64,000 nt of DNA, taken from assembly GCA_030323885.1 (NCBI GenBank), contig CM059186.1, positions 24,385,849 to 24,449,848 of the forward strand, written 5' to 3'. Each line of letters begins with the position of its first letter. Positions within the stretch are counted from its first letter, which is position 1. Position numbers and translations under genes: made by a program. Below the pieces are notes generated by a model, which searched no databases, was not told where the DNA came from, and saw only the letters and a list, made by a program, of their open reading frames with translations. The stretch is from Branchipolynoe longqiensis. Taxonomy: Eukaryota; Annelida; Polychaeta; Phyllodocida; Polynoidae. Shown here in pieces: positions 53,222-63,446 of the stretch.

Positions 53222-53530
53222 ACTTTTCAATCAATCAATAGTTCCGTCCTCTAGTCGAGGGTTGGATGCAATGGTTCTCCACTTGTCCTGATGGTGTGCT
53301 GTTCTGATAGACTGTGAATAATTCAAGCCTGTCCACTGTGAAATATTTGTAAACCATGATGTTCTTGGTCTCCCTCTCCCTCTGCTGCCATTCACCTTCC
53401 CTTCCAACAATGTACGGTATATTGAACTCTGACGAATGATGTGGCAAACAAGCTTTTCTTATTTTTAATTTGTCTGAGAACTTCTTTGTTGGTGATCTTC
53501 TTTGTCCATGATATTTTCATCATCCTTCGA
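53222..53530 (-). pseudogene. 5'-truncated LINE ORF2 tail
   Basis: The minus strand reads WTYRRMMKISWTKKITNKEV then LRQIKNKKSLFAT, and in a shifted frame GSRGRGRPRTSW. The order RRMMKISW..K.TN.EVL followed by G-R-x-RGRPR-x-SW is typical of the C-terminus of RTE/CR1-like LINE ORF2 proteins. The frame change and 5' truncation make it dead. It ends in (ATTG)n-type sequence at 53222-53236. Confidence 0.65.
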
Positions 53531-54057
53531 TAAGTCCACTTTTAGAGAGGTTATATCCTTTGATAAGTTACTTTTAGAGAGGTTATATTATAATATGTCG
53601 CCTAATGGTGGCGCTGCGTTGACTTCCTCCTCTGAATGGAACGCCGGGCAGGCTAACCTGGTCTGAACGGTACACGGCTGGAAAGGCTCAATACTCTACA
53701 TGTACTCCCGTCCTGATATGATCTTAGATGTTGTCAGGACTTAAAACTCCAACTACCAACCAACCTCTCTACATGTACTACTGGGGCATTGTTAATTAAA
53801 CTTTAGCAGACCATTTCTATTCGTATCGTGTGGCCGACTCATTTGGGGAAACTTGAACCATTAAACCTTGTTTTGAGCACCCACAATCCTTCACACACAC
53901 AAACACACACACACGCACTCACATCCGTTAGCGGTGCTAATGATTTGCGAACATTGTTTCTATAAAGGGTGTTTGAATACCCTTTCCAACAACACTGACA
54001 AGGTTATTGATTTTTAATTTGTTTGATCGTGAAGGTGCCTTTACAAATGAAAGGAAA
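53531..54057. other. No gene; SINE-1 tail scrap at 53706-53762
   Basis: TCCTGATATGATCTTAGATGTTGTCAGG is a SINE-1 end. TTTTAGAGAGGTTATAT is duplicated at 53540 and 53571. Confidence 0.5.
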
Positions 54058-54140
54058 CACTGCGCCTATAGAACGGGGCTCGAACCAACATTTCTGCCAT
54101 TCCGGGGCCAGTGTACCTAACCATTAGGCTATCTAGGCAT
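54058..54140 (-). mobile_element. SINE-3 tRNA-like head
   Basis: The minus strand reads TGCCTAGATAGCCTAATGGTTAGG...TTGGTTCGAGCCCCG, the same family as 13212 and 17936. Confidence 0.6.
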
Positions 54141-54162
54141 TATCATCATGATCATCAGCATC

Positions 54163-54497
54163 ATGACGCAGTGGCCCAATCGGTAAAGCGCAGGCCTCCT
54201 GTGTGGGAGATCGGGAGTTCAAATCCCGGTTGGGTCAAACTAATCACTTACAAAATTGATACTTGTCGCTTCCTAGACAGGCGCTCGGCATTATCCAGAT
54301 AGGGCAAGGACTGGTCGGCTCAGTATCAGGATAACGTGACTGGGTGGGATATCAAGTCATGGTGCTTGTGGACTGGTCTCCCAGTGGGGCAGCACTAAAA
54401 AGATAAAGTCGCTATGAGTAGGCACTGTCACAAGTCAGTACCCATTCTGAATTGACCTTAAATGTTGCCAGGAAGGTAAAACTCCAGCAACCAACCA
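54163..54497 (+). mobile_element. SINE-1 copy with alternative head, full length
   Basis: GACGCAGTGGCCCAATCGGTAAAGCGCAG head, intact B box GGAGTTCAAATCCCGG, complete body and AACCAACC tail. Confidence 0.85.
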
Positions 54498-55095
54498 ATC
54501 CACACACATGCCACGAGCAGTCTATATCAAACAAGAGTTATAGCCGTCGCGCCTATTAAAACTCGTTTACCAAGTAATTAACTTGTTTAATTCGCCATTC
54601 AGGCTTTACGTAAGCGCGCCGCTTTCTGCGCTCGGCAGGGCCTGCTTTGTTTTGTGTGAGGGCGCCCTCTGCCGGCGTCCGCCTGACAACGGGGCGGCCC
54701 CAAGTGAATCAGGGTTCCGGATTAAGTCGCGCTCTGGGCGCGGCAGATGGTACGGATACCCGTATTATCGCCCATCAGATACGTCTGGGACCGTGTTACC
54801 AAGCAATAGACTACATCACAGTTCCAGTGGTGCGGTGCATTGTGGGATGCGTCAGAGCAAAACTAACCCGCCAGAAGCAAATGGCACATGATAAGACACT
54901 GGGTGCAGCTATGACATGTGCTAGTTTCAGCTCAACTCAGCTCTTGTTTGAAAAATAGAATACCAACTAAAAATATATATAATAAATTAAGATATTCATC
55001 TTTTATCCAGCATTGCATTTACATCAATATAATCAGCACATCTTATGCCATGTGCATTTAGATTTAGATCAATCTAGACACCCAGACTAGTAGTG
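54498..55095. other. GC-rich unique segment then AT-rich, no supported gene
   Basis: 54600-54880 is GC-rich and open in two plus frames, but neither peptide (for example RACFVLCEGALCRRPPDNGA) suggests a family and no splice pair is convincing. It could be a non-coding exon or promoter. Confidence 0.35.
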
Positions 55096-55103
55096 TTAAG
55101 GGT

Positions 55104-56010
55104 ACATTCCTTACACGTGGCATGCGGCATGCGGTATGCGAATGCGAATGCGACAACAAATCGAAACGTCTTGAAGCCTATGGGCTACATTCCTTACACG
55201 CGGTATGCGAATGCAAATGCAAATGCAAATGCGACAACTCGATCGGTCCATGTAGCGATCAGTGCGGCATGCGGCACGCGGCACGCAGTATGCGAATAGA
55301 AACCTCAGTCGCACTTTTTTTGTGTGTTTTTTTGTTTGTTCATTAGTTGTTTAAGCAGGGGAAATTTCAGTCTTAGACGACTGGTCTTCCTCATTCCACT
55401 GCTGGTCGATAGAAAGCCCGAGCCTACACTTTTACCGACCCAAGGGATTTTTAACCTCCCACACCACATAGACATGGTATGAGAGCAACCGGCCTTTGAT
55501 GACGCTGTAAGTTATACACAGCGGTGGAAATCCAAATTGGCAGAGCTGGGGGCACGGGGAATCGAACCGCCAACCCTCAGATTAGGAGTCTGACCTAGAA
55601 AAAAGTCAAACACTCAAACCACTCCGCCACAGAGAACGTCCATTAGTTTTAGACTAGGAGAGGCGACTGATCATTACGGAACGGTCACACACAGGGGTGC
55701 GGAGGGGAAACATATGGTAGTGGTGTTGGTGGGGGTTCGGGTTGGTAAAAATGCTACCATAGCCACAAAAATATGAATACTTATCTATAATTTGGTAATT
55801 ATAAAGGTAGGAACCCCCATGTGACGTACCAAGAGGTACATACATATAAATGCCATATTAGGTCATATACAGCGCAGTATGGAGTATACTTGTTTATTTT
55901 TATTATTTAAATATAGCCAGTCATGTGCCGCATGCCGCATGCCACATGCCACATGCCACATAGAGGAATCATGCCATTCGCATACTGCATACCGCATGTA
56001 AGGAATGCAC
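55104..56010. repeat. Inverted GCATGCGGTATGCG repeats around a SINE
   Basis: ACATTCCTTACACGTGGCATGCGGCATGCGGTATGCGAATG (55110-55143) and CATTCGCATACTGCATACCGCATGTAAGGAATG (55975-56007) are inverted partners. A second direct copy is at 55188-55235. Confidence 0.7.
55340..55640 (-). mobile_element. SINE-2 copy, full length
   Basis: Minus-strand head CTCTGTGGCGGAGTGGTTTGAGTG with B box GGCGGTTCGATTCCCCG and a long variable-arm-like insertion (Ser/Leu-tRNA-like). The 3' module GCAGTGGAATGAGGAAGACC..GACTGAAATTTCCCC follows. Confidence 0.75.
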
Positions 56011-56431
56011 GCTTTAGAGCCATAGCCAGAGTCAGTTTTACTTATTTTATTAAAGTTTTTATTTATATCCTATGGTTAATGACATATGTAGAAATAGAAA
56101 ATGAGTAGGGTTAATCAGATATTGGTTATATATTTCTTTGAAACAAGTTTTTGTTGGCACATTTGACATTTGACATATTCATTATATTATTATATTGCAT
56201 CCTTCCATCCATGTTTGTGCCAAATTGTTATGTATTTCTATTCATTTTGAATAAAATGGCAGTTTTGCCCTACGCGTATCGGCAAACTCAATGGCCATAC
56301 ATACGCCTTTGCTTTGCTCCCAGTGCCCTTTTCAGCGCATGCGCACTCGGAACCGTGATGTAGTCTATACACATGTGCAACCCACTCCAGGTCTTATTAC
56401 ATGCAATAACAGGTATATCACTATCCATATA
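56011..56431. other. AT-rich sequence with a cassette fragment
   Basis: 56228-56295 (TTCTATTCATTTTGAATAAAATGGCAGTTTTGCCCTACGCG) is a piece of the TIR-C/TIR-G cassette. No gene. Confidence 0.5.
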
Positions 56432-56436
56432 TATAT

Positions 56437-56705
56437 ATATGGGTCAGGATCACGAAAAGAGGCCAATTGGGGGAAGTTGTCGGCATCGATCATTGGATGT
56501 CGGAGTCGACTGTCATAATTATAGTTTAGCATTGACAGTCCTTAAATTTATCCTGAATGTAAAGGTAGAGAAAATACAACAACCTTATTTGTTTCTAGGA
56601 TAATTTAATATAAAACAAAGAAATACACTACACTTTAAGAATTGCGACGCCGACATCTTAAATAAACCACCAATTGCCCCATTTTCGTGAGGCTGACTCA
56701 TATAT
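56437..56705. mobile_element. TIR element (TATATGRGTCAG ends), about 269 bp
   Basis: GGGTCAGGATCACGAAAAGAGGCCAATTGGGGG at the left pairs with CCACCAATTGCCCCATTTTCGTGAGGCTGACTC at the right. Both ends lie against TATATA. No ORF. Confidence 0.75.
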
Positions 56706-56870
56706 GTATATATCCTTCAGGGATGGCAGAATTGGCATACGCCGTCAAAAGTATACACGGGCCTTAACTCAGGTTATGGGTCAGTCAGTTTTTGGAAGCG
56801 AGTAGTAAGTTTGCATAGAATTAGCATTTAATACAATAATAAGATAACCATGCCACATACCTATATATTA

Positions 56871-56902
56871 AAGTTGCATAGTCCGACGAAGCATCAATTG
56901 GG
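56871..56902 (+). mobile_element. MITE-T solo terminal fragment
   Basis: TTAAAGTTGCATAGTCCGACGAAGCATCAA only; the rest is missing. Confidence 0.6.
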
Positions 56903-56949
56903 ATTGTGCGTCTTGACGTGACTGATCAAACCGGGGTGGTGGCGACTTA

Positions 56950-57458
56950 GGCCGGTGTCGCAGTTTGAGCGCCCTGCCAGTTTCAGCTGACTGCATACAC
57001 TCAAACTCAAGGCATTGTCAATGGTTGTGAGCGATCTTCATACAGAAAATACAGAAGAAGTGAAATATCTCTAAAACCACACCACCTATTAACAAATCGC
57101 TTAGTACAAATATAGAAAACATCTTTACCAAAAAGATTATATTAAATTTATAAGGTTAGAGTTCTTGATTTCTATTTATTTTGAATAAAACTAATGTTTT
57201 GCACTGCGCGTACTGTCAAACTCAAGGCATTGTCAATGGTGGTGAGCAATCTTCATAAGAAAATACAGGAAAAGTGAAATATCTCTAAAAGCACACCACC
57301 TAGAAACAAATCGCTTGGTACACATATAGAAAACATCTTTACCAAAAACATTATATTAAATTCATAAGGTTAGTGATGATGCTGTTAGATTTTGACGCAT
57401 GCGCATGAAACTGACAGTCAGCTGAAACTGGCAGGGCGCTCAAACTGTGACACGGGTT
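56950..57458. mobile_element. TIR-G element with two cassettes
   Basis: GGCCGGTGTCGCAGTTTGAGCGCCCTGCCAGTTTCAGCTGACTG pairs with CAGTCAGCTGAAACTGGCAGGGCGCTCAAACTGTGACACGGG. The interior holds two about-195-bp cassettes (near 57005 and 57225), the same module as in the TIR-C elements. Confidence 0.85.
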
Positions 57459-57544
57459 GTCGGTAGGGGAAGTAAGTGGTACCAGTAGTATTCTTAGCCA
57501 TATATAAGTGGCACACGGTGGAAGCGAGCCTTTCAAACCTTCCA

Positions 57545-57785
57545 AGTCGCGCGCCAGCCTAGTTCGGTGACGTCAGGCGTCTGTGACGTCACGTGGGCCG
57601 TGTGGCAGACGCCCGAGTGTCAGCACGCGTTCGTTGGAGTGGCGACACTCAAGGGTGCGCGTTGCGCATGGGCGGGTTGAGGAGAGGACCAATCAGAGGA
57701 CCCGACGGTCAGGGAAGGGGGCGCGGCGGGGCGGGCGGGGACGGGGCGGGGGCGGGGGGATTGTGGGAGGCAGAAGGGGGCAGCG
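57545..57785. promoter_or_regulatory. CpG-island-like GC-rich segment with CRE, CCAAT and GC boxes
   Basis: TGACGTCA occurs at 57568-57575 and 57584-57591. CACGTGGG overlaps the second. ACCAATCAG (CCAAT box) lies at 57687-57695. Multiple GGGCGG/GGGGCGG words follow at 57730-57762, and CpGs are abundant throughout, unlike the flanks. These are the parts of a vertebrate/invertebrate housekeeping promoter, but no downstream exon is identifiable before DIRS copy B. It may be a promoter, or simply GC-rich repeat. Confidence 0.4.
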
Positions 57786-57787
57786 AT

Positions 57788-57822
57788 TAGACAAATACAC
57801 CTTTTCCACGGAGCATGCGCAT
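57788..57822 (+). repeat. Repeat K fragment
   Basis: TTAGACAAATACACCTTTTCCACGGAGCATGCGCA. Confidence 0.6.
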
Positions 57823-57923
57823 AACTTGGGTTATGGGGTCAGTCAGTTTTTGGAAGCGAGTAGTAAGTTTCCACTGAGTTAACATTTAATACAATAATAA
57901 TATATCCATGCCATGTACACATA

Positions 57924-57924
<1 letters not shown>

Positions 57925-57976
<52 letters not shown>
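57925..57976. repeat. (TA)n microsatellite at DIRS copy B 5' border
   Basis: Uninterrupted TA ending in TTTTACC, where the element starts. Confidence 0.95.
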
Positions 57977-57979
<3 letters not shown>

Positions 57980-58020
57980 TACCTCGGTATACCGCCTCTG
58001 GCTAGCCGCAGGCTAGGGAG
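57977..58020. repeat. DIRS copy B outer (5') terminal inverted repeat
   Basis: TTTTACCTCGGTATACCGCCTCTGGCTAGCCGCAGGCTAGGGAG. The following AAGGAAGCACATCCGGGTCCAGCAAT (to 58047) is complementary to 63329-63360. Confidence 0.9.
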
Positions 58021-58743
58021 AAGGAAGCACATCCGGGTCCAGCAATTAGCATAAGTGACTCACAACGGGAGGACGTTTGTGAGTTGCTCCAAGTTTGTGA
58101 GTGTCTCCAATAACAGGATTTATCTACTATGACTACTTATTTTCACGAAGAAAGGTAATTGAAAGTTAGTTTAAATTGTCTATGATGCATTATAGCATCA
58201 CATTATGAAAGTTCAGAACTTTCTCAGGTCCTTTTTGGACTTTGTACGTGTTTTTTAACTTGAGGATAGAACACTGGGTGCCGCTGGCACGAACGAAACC
58301 GATAGTCCTTTGTTCTATCGAAACCTGTTTTTAGACAGGGAGAAATGGTAACCCGAGTTGCTCATTTCCTAAGGAAATTCTCCCGGATCCTAATAGAGGA
58401 TGATGTTGGGGATGCTTCTGGGTGTTTTTTATAGACACCCCAGACCGGTTTTAAGGCGAACCTCCGAGTTTCGTAATATTTTCTCCAACTTGCAGGCATG
58501 GTAGCCGCGGGTGGGAGAAGTGTACGGAACAGAGAGAGTGGGCGATCTAAGTATCGACCCCCCCGTTTGGTTGGTTTCGTTACCATTCACCTACGGCAAA
58601 CTTTAGCTTCACGCCTGTACTGAAAACATTGTAACACACGTATCTCTGTACCTTTATACCTCAACCCAGTTTACTGGCTTACACATTGTGTATTTGAGAT
58701 GATTCCGGTTTAAGTAACACCCAACTTGTCGTTACAGAAACCG

Positions 58744-60069
58744 ATGGCCACTCGGCGGAATAAAATGCCGCCCGCGGCAGCCGTGGGCTCAGCCCCTCCG
58801 GATTACGATTCGTCGCCGGGAGTTACGGCTCCGCCGTCCCCACAGCCTGGGGCGCAACAGACGTCCGACCGGGACAGTGACCAACCACCTCAACCTAAAG
58901 GTTGGGAGGAAAAGATGGACGAAATGATGGACGAAAAGATGCGACAATTCCAGGCTTTCACTAAATGGGCCCCTGCCCAAATTCCTGATGGCGATTGGGA
59001 GGATTTCTCCGACGATGAGGAGGATACGCTTTCGGCCACTGAGGTTACGAAACCGAAAGTGCACAGTAAGAAACGCCGCACGGTGAGCAGCTCGGGTGAT
59101 GAATTCACCAAGGAGTCTAAAGCTAAGAGAACCAAGAAGTCTAAGAAAAAGAAAAAGAAGGACTCGTCCTCGGACTTGTCAGATGACTCGTCATCCACAG
59201 AGTCAGATTCAGACACGGAATGCGCTGGGGTATACGCCAAGATAGGCGCTAAGATCGGTAAGAAAGTTACCAAAAAGAAGGCAAAGAAGGTTCGTACTAC
59301 AACCATGATGAGAAAAACGGTTAATGGCCACTTTAACACGTTCAAACCGGCCGAGGTCATTAACAAATTGACCGAACAGATTGCCGGGATCAAAGGTATC
59401 CCGGCAACTGTTAGTATGGAGATGGATGCTGGCATCCATCTATCAGACGAACGTCGCCGGTACGAAACTGCACTATGTTTGATCCATAAGGCAGTTTTGG
59501 GGTCTTTGACATCGATCATCCCGATCGCAAACCGCATGCAAACCGAGAATAAGTTCTCGTCTCTGGCCCACGTCATGGACAGGGGCATTGCCTTGCTCAC
59601 AGCTGCGAGCAACTACATGATGAATCGCAGATTCGAAAATGTATTCAAATCTGTCACTACAGACGCTGGGAAAGAAGTTGCCAGGTTAAAGAAAGTGACA
59701 GATAATGACGGCAAAGAATACACTGTGTATTCAGGACCAACCCCCATCAAAGGCAAGCCTCTGGACAAGTCCAAAATGTTCGGGGGTCAGCTCGCCTACC
59801 TTTACAAGCAAGTAGAAGTAGACAATAAGAGTGCCAGGAACACTGAACAGAAAGGCTGTAAGTTCCAAAACCCTCTCGGGTTCCGACGGACCTGGACGGA
59901 TTTTTGCTACAGGAGAGGAGGAAGGCCGTTCAGGGGCGGACCATCCTTCGGATACAGCCAGAGGGGAAGAGGACGAGGCGACAGACAACCCTCAAACTGG
60001 AACGACAACCGAGGTTACAGAAGGGATTTTGTTCCCAAACCCCAGTTCCCCAAGCCAGGGAACAAGTAG
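58744..60069 (+). CDS. Gag-like ORF1 of DIRS copy B
   Basis: Starts MATRRNKMPPAAAVG; 441 codons to the TAG after PKPGNK. The Pro/Ser-rich N-terminus is followed by an acidic patch (DGDWEDFSDDEEDTLS), a basic Lys run (KRTKKSKKKKKKDSSSD), a predicted helical region (HLSDERRRYETALCLIHKAV) and an RG-rich tail (RGGRPFRGG, RGRGRGDR) that suggests RNA binding. It is fully open, whereas the copy A counterpart is frameshifted. Function as a nucleocapsid-like protein is inferred from position in the element, with no zinc knuckle seen. An in-frame ATG upstream was not found, so this start is preferred. Confidence 0.85.
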   Translation: MATRRNKMPPAAAVGSAPPDYDSSPGVTAPPSPQPGAQQTSDRDSDQPPQPKGWEEKMDEMMDEKMRQFQAFTKWAPAQIPDGDWEDFSDDEEDTLSATEVTKPKVHSKKRRTVSSSGDEFTKESKAKRTKKSKKKKKKDSSSDLSDDSSSTESDSDTECAGVYAKIGAKIGKKVTKKKAKKVRTTTMMRKTVNGHFNTFKPAEVINKLTEQIAGIKGIPATVSMEMDAGIHLSDERRRYETALCLIHKAVLGSLTSIIPIANRMQTENKFSSLAHVMDRGIALLTAASNYMMNRRFENVFKSVTTDAGKEVARLKKVTDNDGKEYTVYSGPTPIKGKPLDKSKMFGGQLAYLYKQVEVDNKSARNTEQKGCKFQNPLGFRRTWTDFCYRRGGRPFRGGPSFGYSQRGRGRGDRQPSNWNDNRGYRRDFVPKPQFPKPGNK

Positions 60070-60107
60070 AAAACGCCACACAAACAATTCAGCCTCCTGG
60101 CCCTGAA

Positions 60108-61955
60108 ATGGTCACTGAGGAAACACAGACTTACGTAAGCAAGTTTAAAGCAGGCAACATTTCTAATTATTTAGATCAATGGCAAGAATTAACAAGGAAT
60201 CCAGAGGTTCTTGAAATAATAAAAGGCATTAGAATTCCTTTCACGCAATTACCTGTCCAGAAAAGAGCCCCTTTTCCATATAAATTCAATTCGGAAGAGA
60301 AAGATAAACTTAATGAACAAGTAATTCTTTTTGAAGCTAAAGGCATTATCAAAAGAGTAAAACATACTCAAGGTGAATTCATTTAGAATGTTTTCTCCAG
60401 ACTTAAACCCGATGGGACCATAAGGATGATTTTAGATTTAACTAAATTAAATGAAATCATCGAATACCAACATTTCAAAATGTTTTCCTTAGAAACAGCT
60501 CGAGACTTGATTACCCCAGATTCTTGGCTAGCGAGTGTAGATTTACGAGATGCGTACTATACCGTGCCTATTCACGAATTGGATCGAAAATATTTAAGAT
60601 TTGTCTGGAATGGGCAACTTTTTGAATTTAACTGCCTACCAAATGGTCTGGCGTGTGCACCACGCCTTTTTACTAAACTATTGAAACCAGTTTTTTCAGA
60701 AATGGCAAAACTAGGTCATTGCATGTTTCCATATATTGATGATTCTTTCATTATGGGAGAATCTTTCACGCAATGCGATCTCGCAGTTCACGATTTATGT
60801 AAACTCTTATCAAATTTGGGGTTTTTCATACATGATAAGAAATCCGTCTTTATTCCTACTAAGGAGCTTAAGTGTCTAGGTTTCGTTTTAAACACAACGG
60901 CAATGACGGTGTCACTTACACAGCAAAAGAAGGATAAGTTTCGAGACACAGCGAAACAGCTGTTGGACACATCTAGGCCAAAGATCAGAGAGGTCGCGGT
61001 GCTAATCGGTATAATGATTTCATACACCCCCGCTATATTATATGGGGGGGCACACGTTAAGTCCCTGGAGATTGACAAAAATCTGGCTTTGGCCAGAGCA
61101 AAGGGTAATTTAAAAAAGAAAATGTTTATTTCTGAAAACGGACTAGCCGACATTACTTGGTGGCTGAATCACTTTGATAACTCTCCCAATCCCATCAGAA
61201 TGGGTGAACCCAACACTACAGTTACAACTGACGCGTCACTACAAGGTTGGGGAGCACATCGCAATGATGTAGCAACAGGAGGGAGATGGCTAGATTCTGA
61301 AATATCTGACCATATTAATGTTTTAGAGCTAAGAGCTATTTACTTAGGGTTAACAAGCCTTGTTAAAGTACCGAAACACAATGTATGTATCCTTACGGAT
61401 AACACAACAGCTATGGCTTATGTCAGAAACATGGGAGGTACAAAATCAATACCGTGTAACGAAATGGCACTCCTCATTTGGAATTGGGCTCAAAAGTTTA
61501 ACGTTTGGTTAACAATAACACACATACCCGGTAGTCAGAATATTCTAGCAGATAAGATGAGTCGCGAATTCCATGACCACTTAGAGTGGTCACTAAACGG
61601 GTCAATTTTCAAAGAAATTTGTGTGAGATGGGGTATGCCTGATATAGATTTATTTGCTTCACGTAATAACTTTAAACTCAACAAATATGTTTCGTGGCAC
61701 CCCGAACCAAATGCATGGCACATAGATGCCTTCTCGCTAATTTGGCAACATCATTTCTTTTACATTTTTCCCCCATTTACCATTATTAGCAGAGTCACCA
61801 GAAAGATACGAATGGAGAAAACACACGCCATCCTCATCGTCCCCGAATGGGACACTCAACCGTGGCTAGCCAGACTAATCTCTACGGCCAAAAACAGCCT
61901 ACGCTTCCCAAGATACCGAGGAAACCTGAAGCATCAGGGACCATTAGCGCGATGA
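60108..61955 (+). pseudogene. Reverse transcriptase / RNase H of DIRS copy B, one internal stop
   Basis: Same architecture as copy A: MILDLTKLNEI, ASVDLRDAYY, LPNGLACAPR and YIDD for RT; TTDASLQGWGAH, LELRAIYLGL, LTDNTTAM and LADKMSR for RNase H; then the DLFASRNNF...IFPPF...LIVPEW methyltransferase-like tail. A TAG at 60384-60386 interrupts the frame upstream of the RT core, where copy A has a serine codon. The rest is open to 61955. The ATG at 60108 (MVTEETQ) is conserved with copy A, and the ORF lies 36 nt after the gag-like stop in a different frame. Stop readthrough is possible but unsupported. Confidence 0.88.
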
Positions 61956-62940
61956 CTCCTTTGGTAGCATTCCTTTTTTAAATAAGTACTTGGAACAATT
62001 TGGCTTAGACAAGATAACACAACAACGGTTGGTATCTCACGCATGGAGGAAGGGGACAGTGAAAATGTATACAACCTATTTAAAGAAATGGGGCATTTAC
62101 TGCTTACTTAAGAAAGTTAAGCCAATGAACCCCACAGTATCCCAGGTAGGACGTTTTCTACGTTTCTTAGAAGACGAAGGTTTAGGTTACGGCGCTATCA
62201 ATGCAGCCAGATGTGCGCTATCAATAATCCTACCTAGGATTAACGGACAGACGATGGGCAAACATCATGTTATCTGCTGGATCATACGATCAATTTATCA
62301 GAGGAACCCTCCCAAACCCAAATATAATAGGTTTTGGGACGTGTCTCTTGTTTTTAAACTTTTCAAACAATGGCCCGAGAATAACTTCCTGGACATTAAA
62401 CTATTAGGTTTCAAAGTACCGTTGCTTCTTCTGCTGGTGACAGGACACAGGGGACAAACTATCGTCGCCCTGTCGCTCAATGGACTTGAAATTGATAACA
62501 AGGAAGCAACGTTTGATTTAACAACACTGTTGAAATCAAATCGTTTGGGCGATCCCCTGTCGACAGTAACTGTCACTAGATTCACAGAGGATCGCAAATT
62601 ATGTGTAGTCTCCGCAATACGGACATATATATCCAAGACAAGAACAATAAGAAACTCAAGGCAGCTTTTGGTGAGCTTTATTAAGCCACACAAGGGCATT
62701 TCGAGGGACACCCTCGCCAGATGGACAATGACTGTGTTGAAACTAGCAGGAGTCAACACAGGCAGATATACATCGCACTCTACACGTGGAGCCATGGTCT
62801 CTAAGGCCAGACTACTAGGCATCTCCGTGAAACGGATCCTGGCTCACGCAGGATGGAAAACAGGTAGATCGTTTGCAAAACATTACCACAAGCGACTAGA
62901 AAAGCCTCAACGAATCGCACAGCGATTACTCACCAACTAA
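61948..62940 (+). CDS. Tyrosine recombinase of DIRS copy B
   Basis: The frame opens after a TAG at 61945 and runs 330 codons. Catalytic residues are intact: R in TGHRGQT, H and R in SHSTRGAM, H in LAHAGWK and Y in FAKHYHKRL. There is no N-terminal ATG; the first is at 62065 (KMYTTYLKKW), which would cut into the core-binding domain. Copy A's longer N-terminal overlap with RT is lost here through a net 16-bp deletion near 61948, so this ORF's translation route is uncertain. It was probably expressed through coupling to the RT ORF in the ancestor (inference). Confidence 0.85.
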   Translation, partial: RDDSFGSIPFLNKYLEQFGLDKITQQRLVSHAWRKGTVKMYTTYLKKWGIYCLLKKVKPMNPTVSQVGRFLRFLEDEGLGYGAINAARCALSIILPRINGQTMGKHHVICWIIRSIYQRNPPKPKYNRFWDVSLVFKLFKQWPENNFLDIKLLGFKVPLLLLLVTGHRGQTIVALSLNGLEIDNKEATFDLTTLLKSNRLGDPLSTVTVTRFTEDRKLCVVSAIRTYISKTRTIRNSRQLLVSFIKPHKGISRDTLARWTMTVLKLAGVNTGRYTSHSTRGAMVSKARLLGISVKRILAHAGWKTGRSFAKHYHKRLEKPQRIAQRLLTN

Positions 62941-63081
62941 ATGACAAAGGTGAGACAAAGTCAACATATTCGCTTTATTGTCATACCGATTGTACACTAC
63001 ATACATGAATAACACTATAATAATAATAAGAATAGAATAATAAACAGAAATATCAGGATAAAAATTATATTACGTAAATTT

Positions 63082-63125
63082 CTCCCTAGCCTGCGGCTAG
63101 CCAGAGGCGGTATACCGAGGTAAAA
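63082..63125. repeat. DIRS copy B inner (3') terminal inverted repeat
   Basis: CTCCCTAGCCTGCGGCTAGCCAGAGGCGGTATACCGAGGTAAAA, the exact inverse of 57977-58020. Confidence 0.9.
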
Positions 63126-63446
63126 TAGATTAGTTAGACGAATCTTACCTGGGTATAAATGATGGATAACTATTGTTTTCCCGAGGTATGAGCCTCGGAT
63201 AGACGTGGGCGAGGGCCCACCCACCACGCCCTTCCACGTCTATTCAAGGACTTGTACCAAGAAAAGGTTAGATTACTATAGGTTTTTTGTTTATTAGAAT
63301 CATTTTTATCCTGAATTAGTAGGTAAAGATTGCTGGACCCGGATGTGCTTCCTTCTCCCTCACCCACGTCTATCCGAGGCTCATACCTCGGGAAAAAACA
63401 ATAGTTATCCATCATCTATACCCAGGTAAGATTCGTCTAACTAATC

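Noticed and set aside
54583..54958. Overlapping GC-rich plus-strand ORFs as an exon
   Set aside because: Two frames are equally open; no family-like motif and no convincing splice pair.
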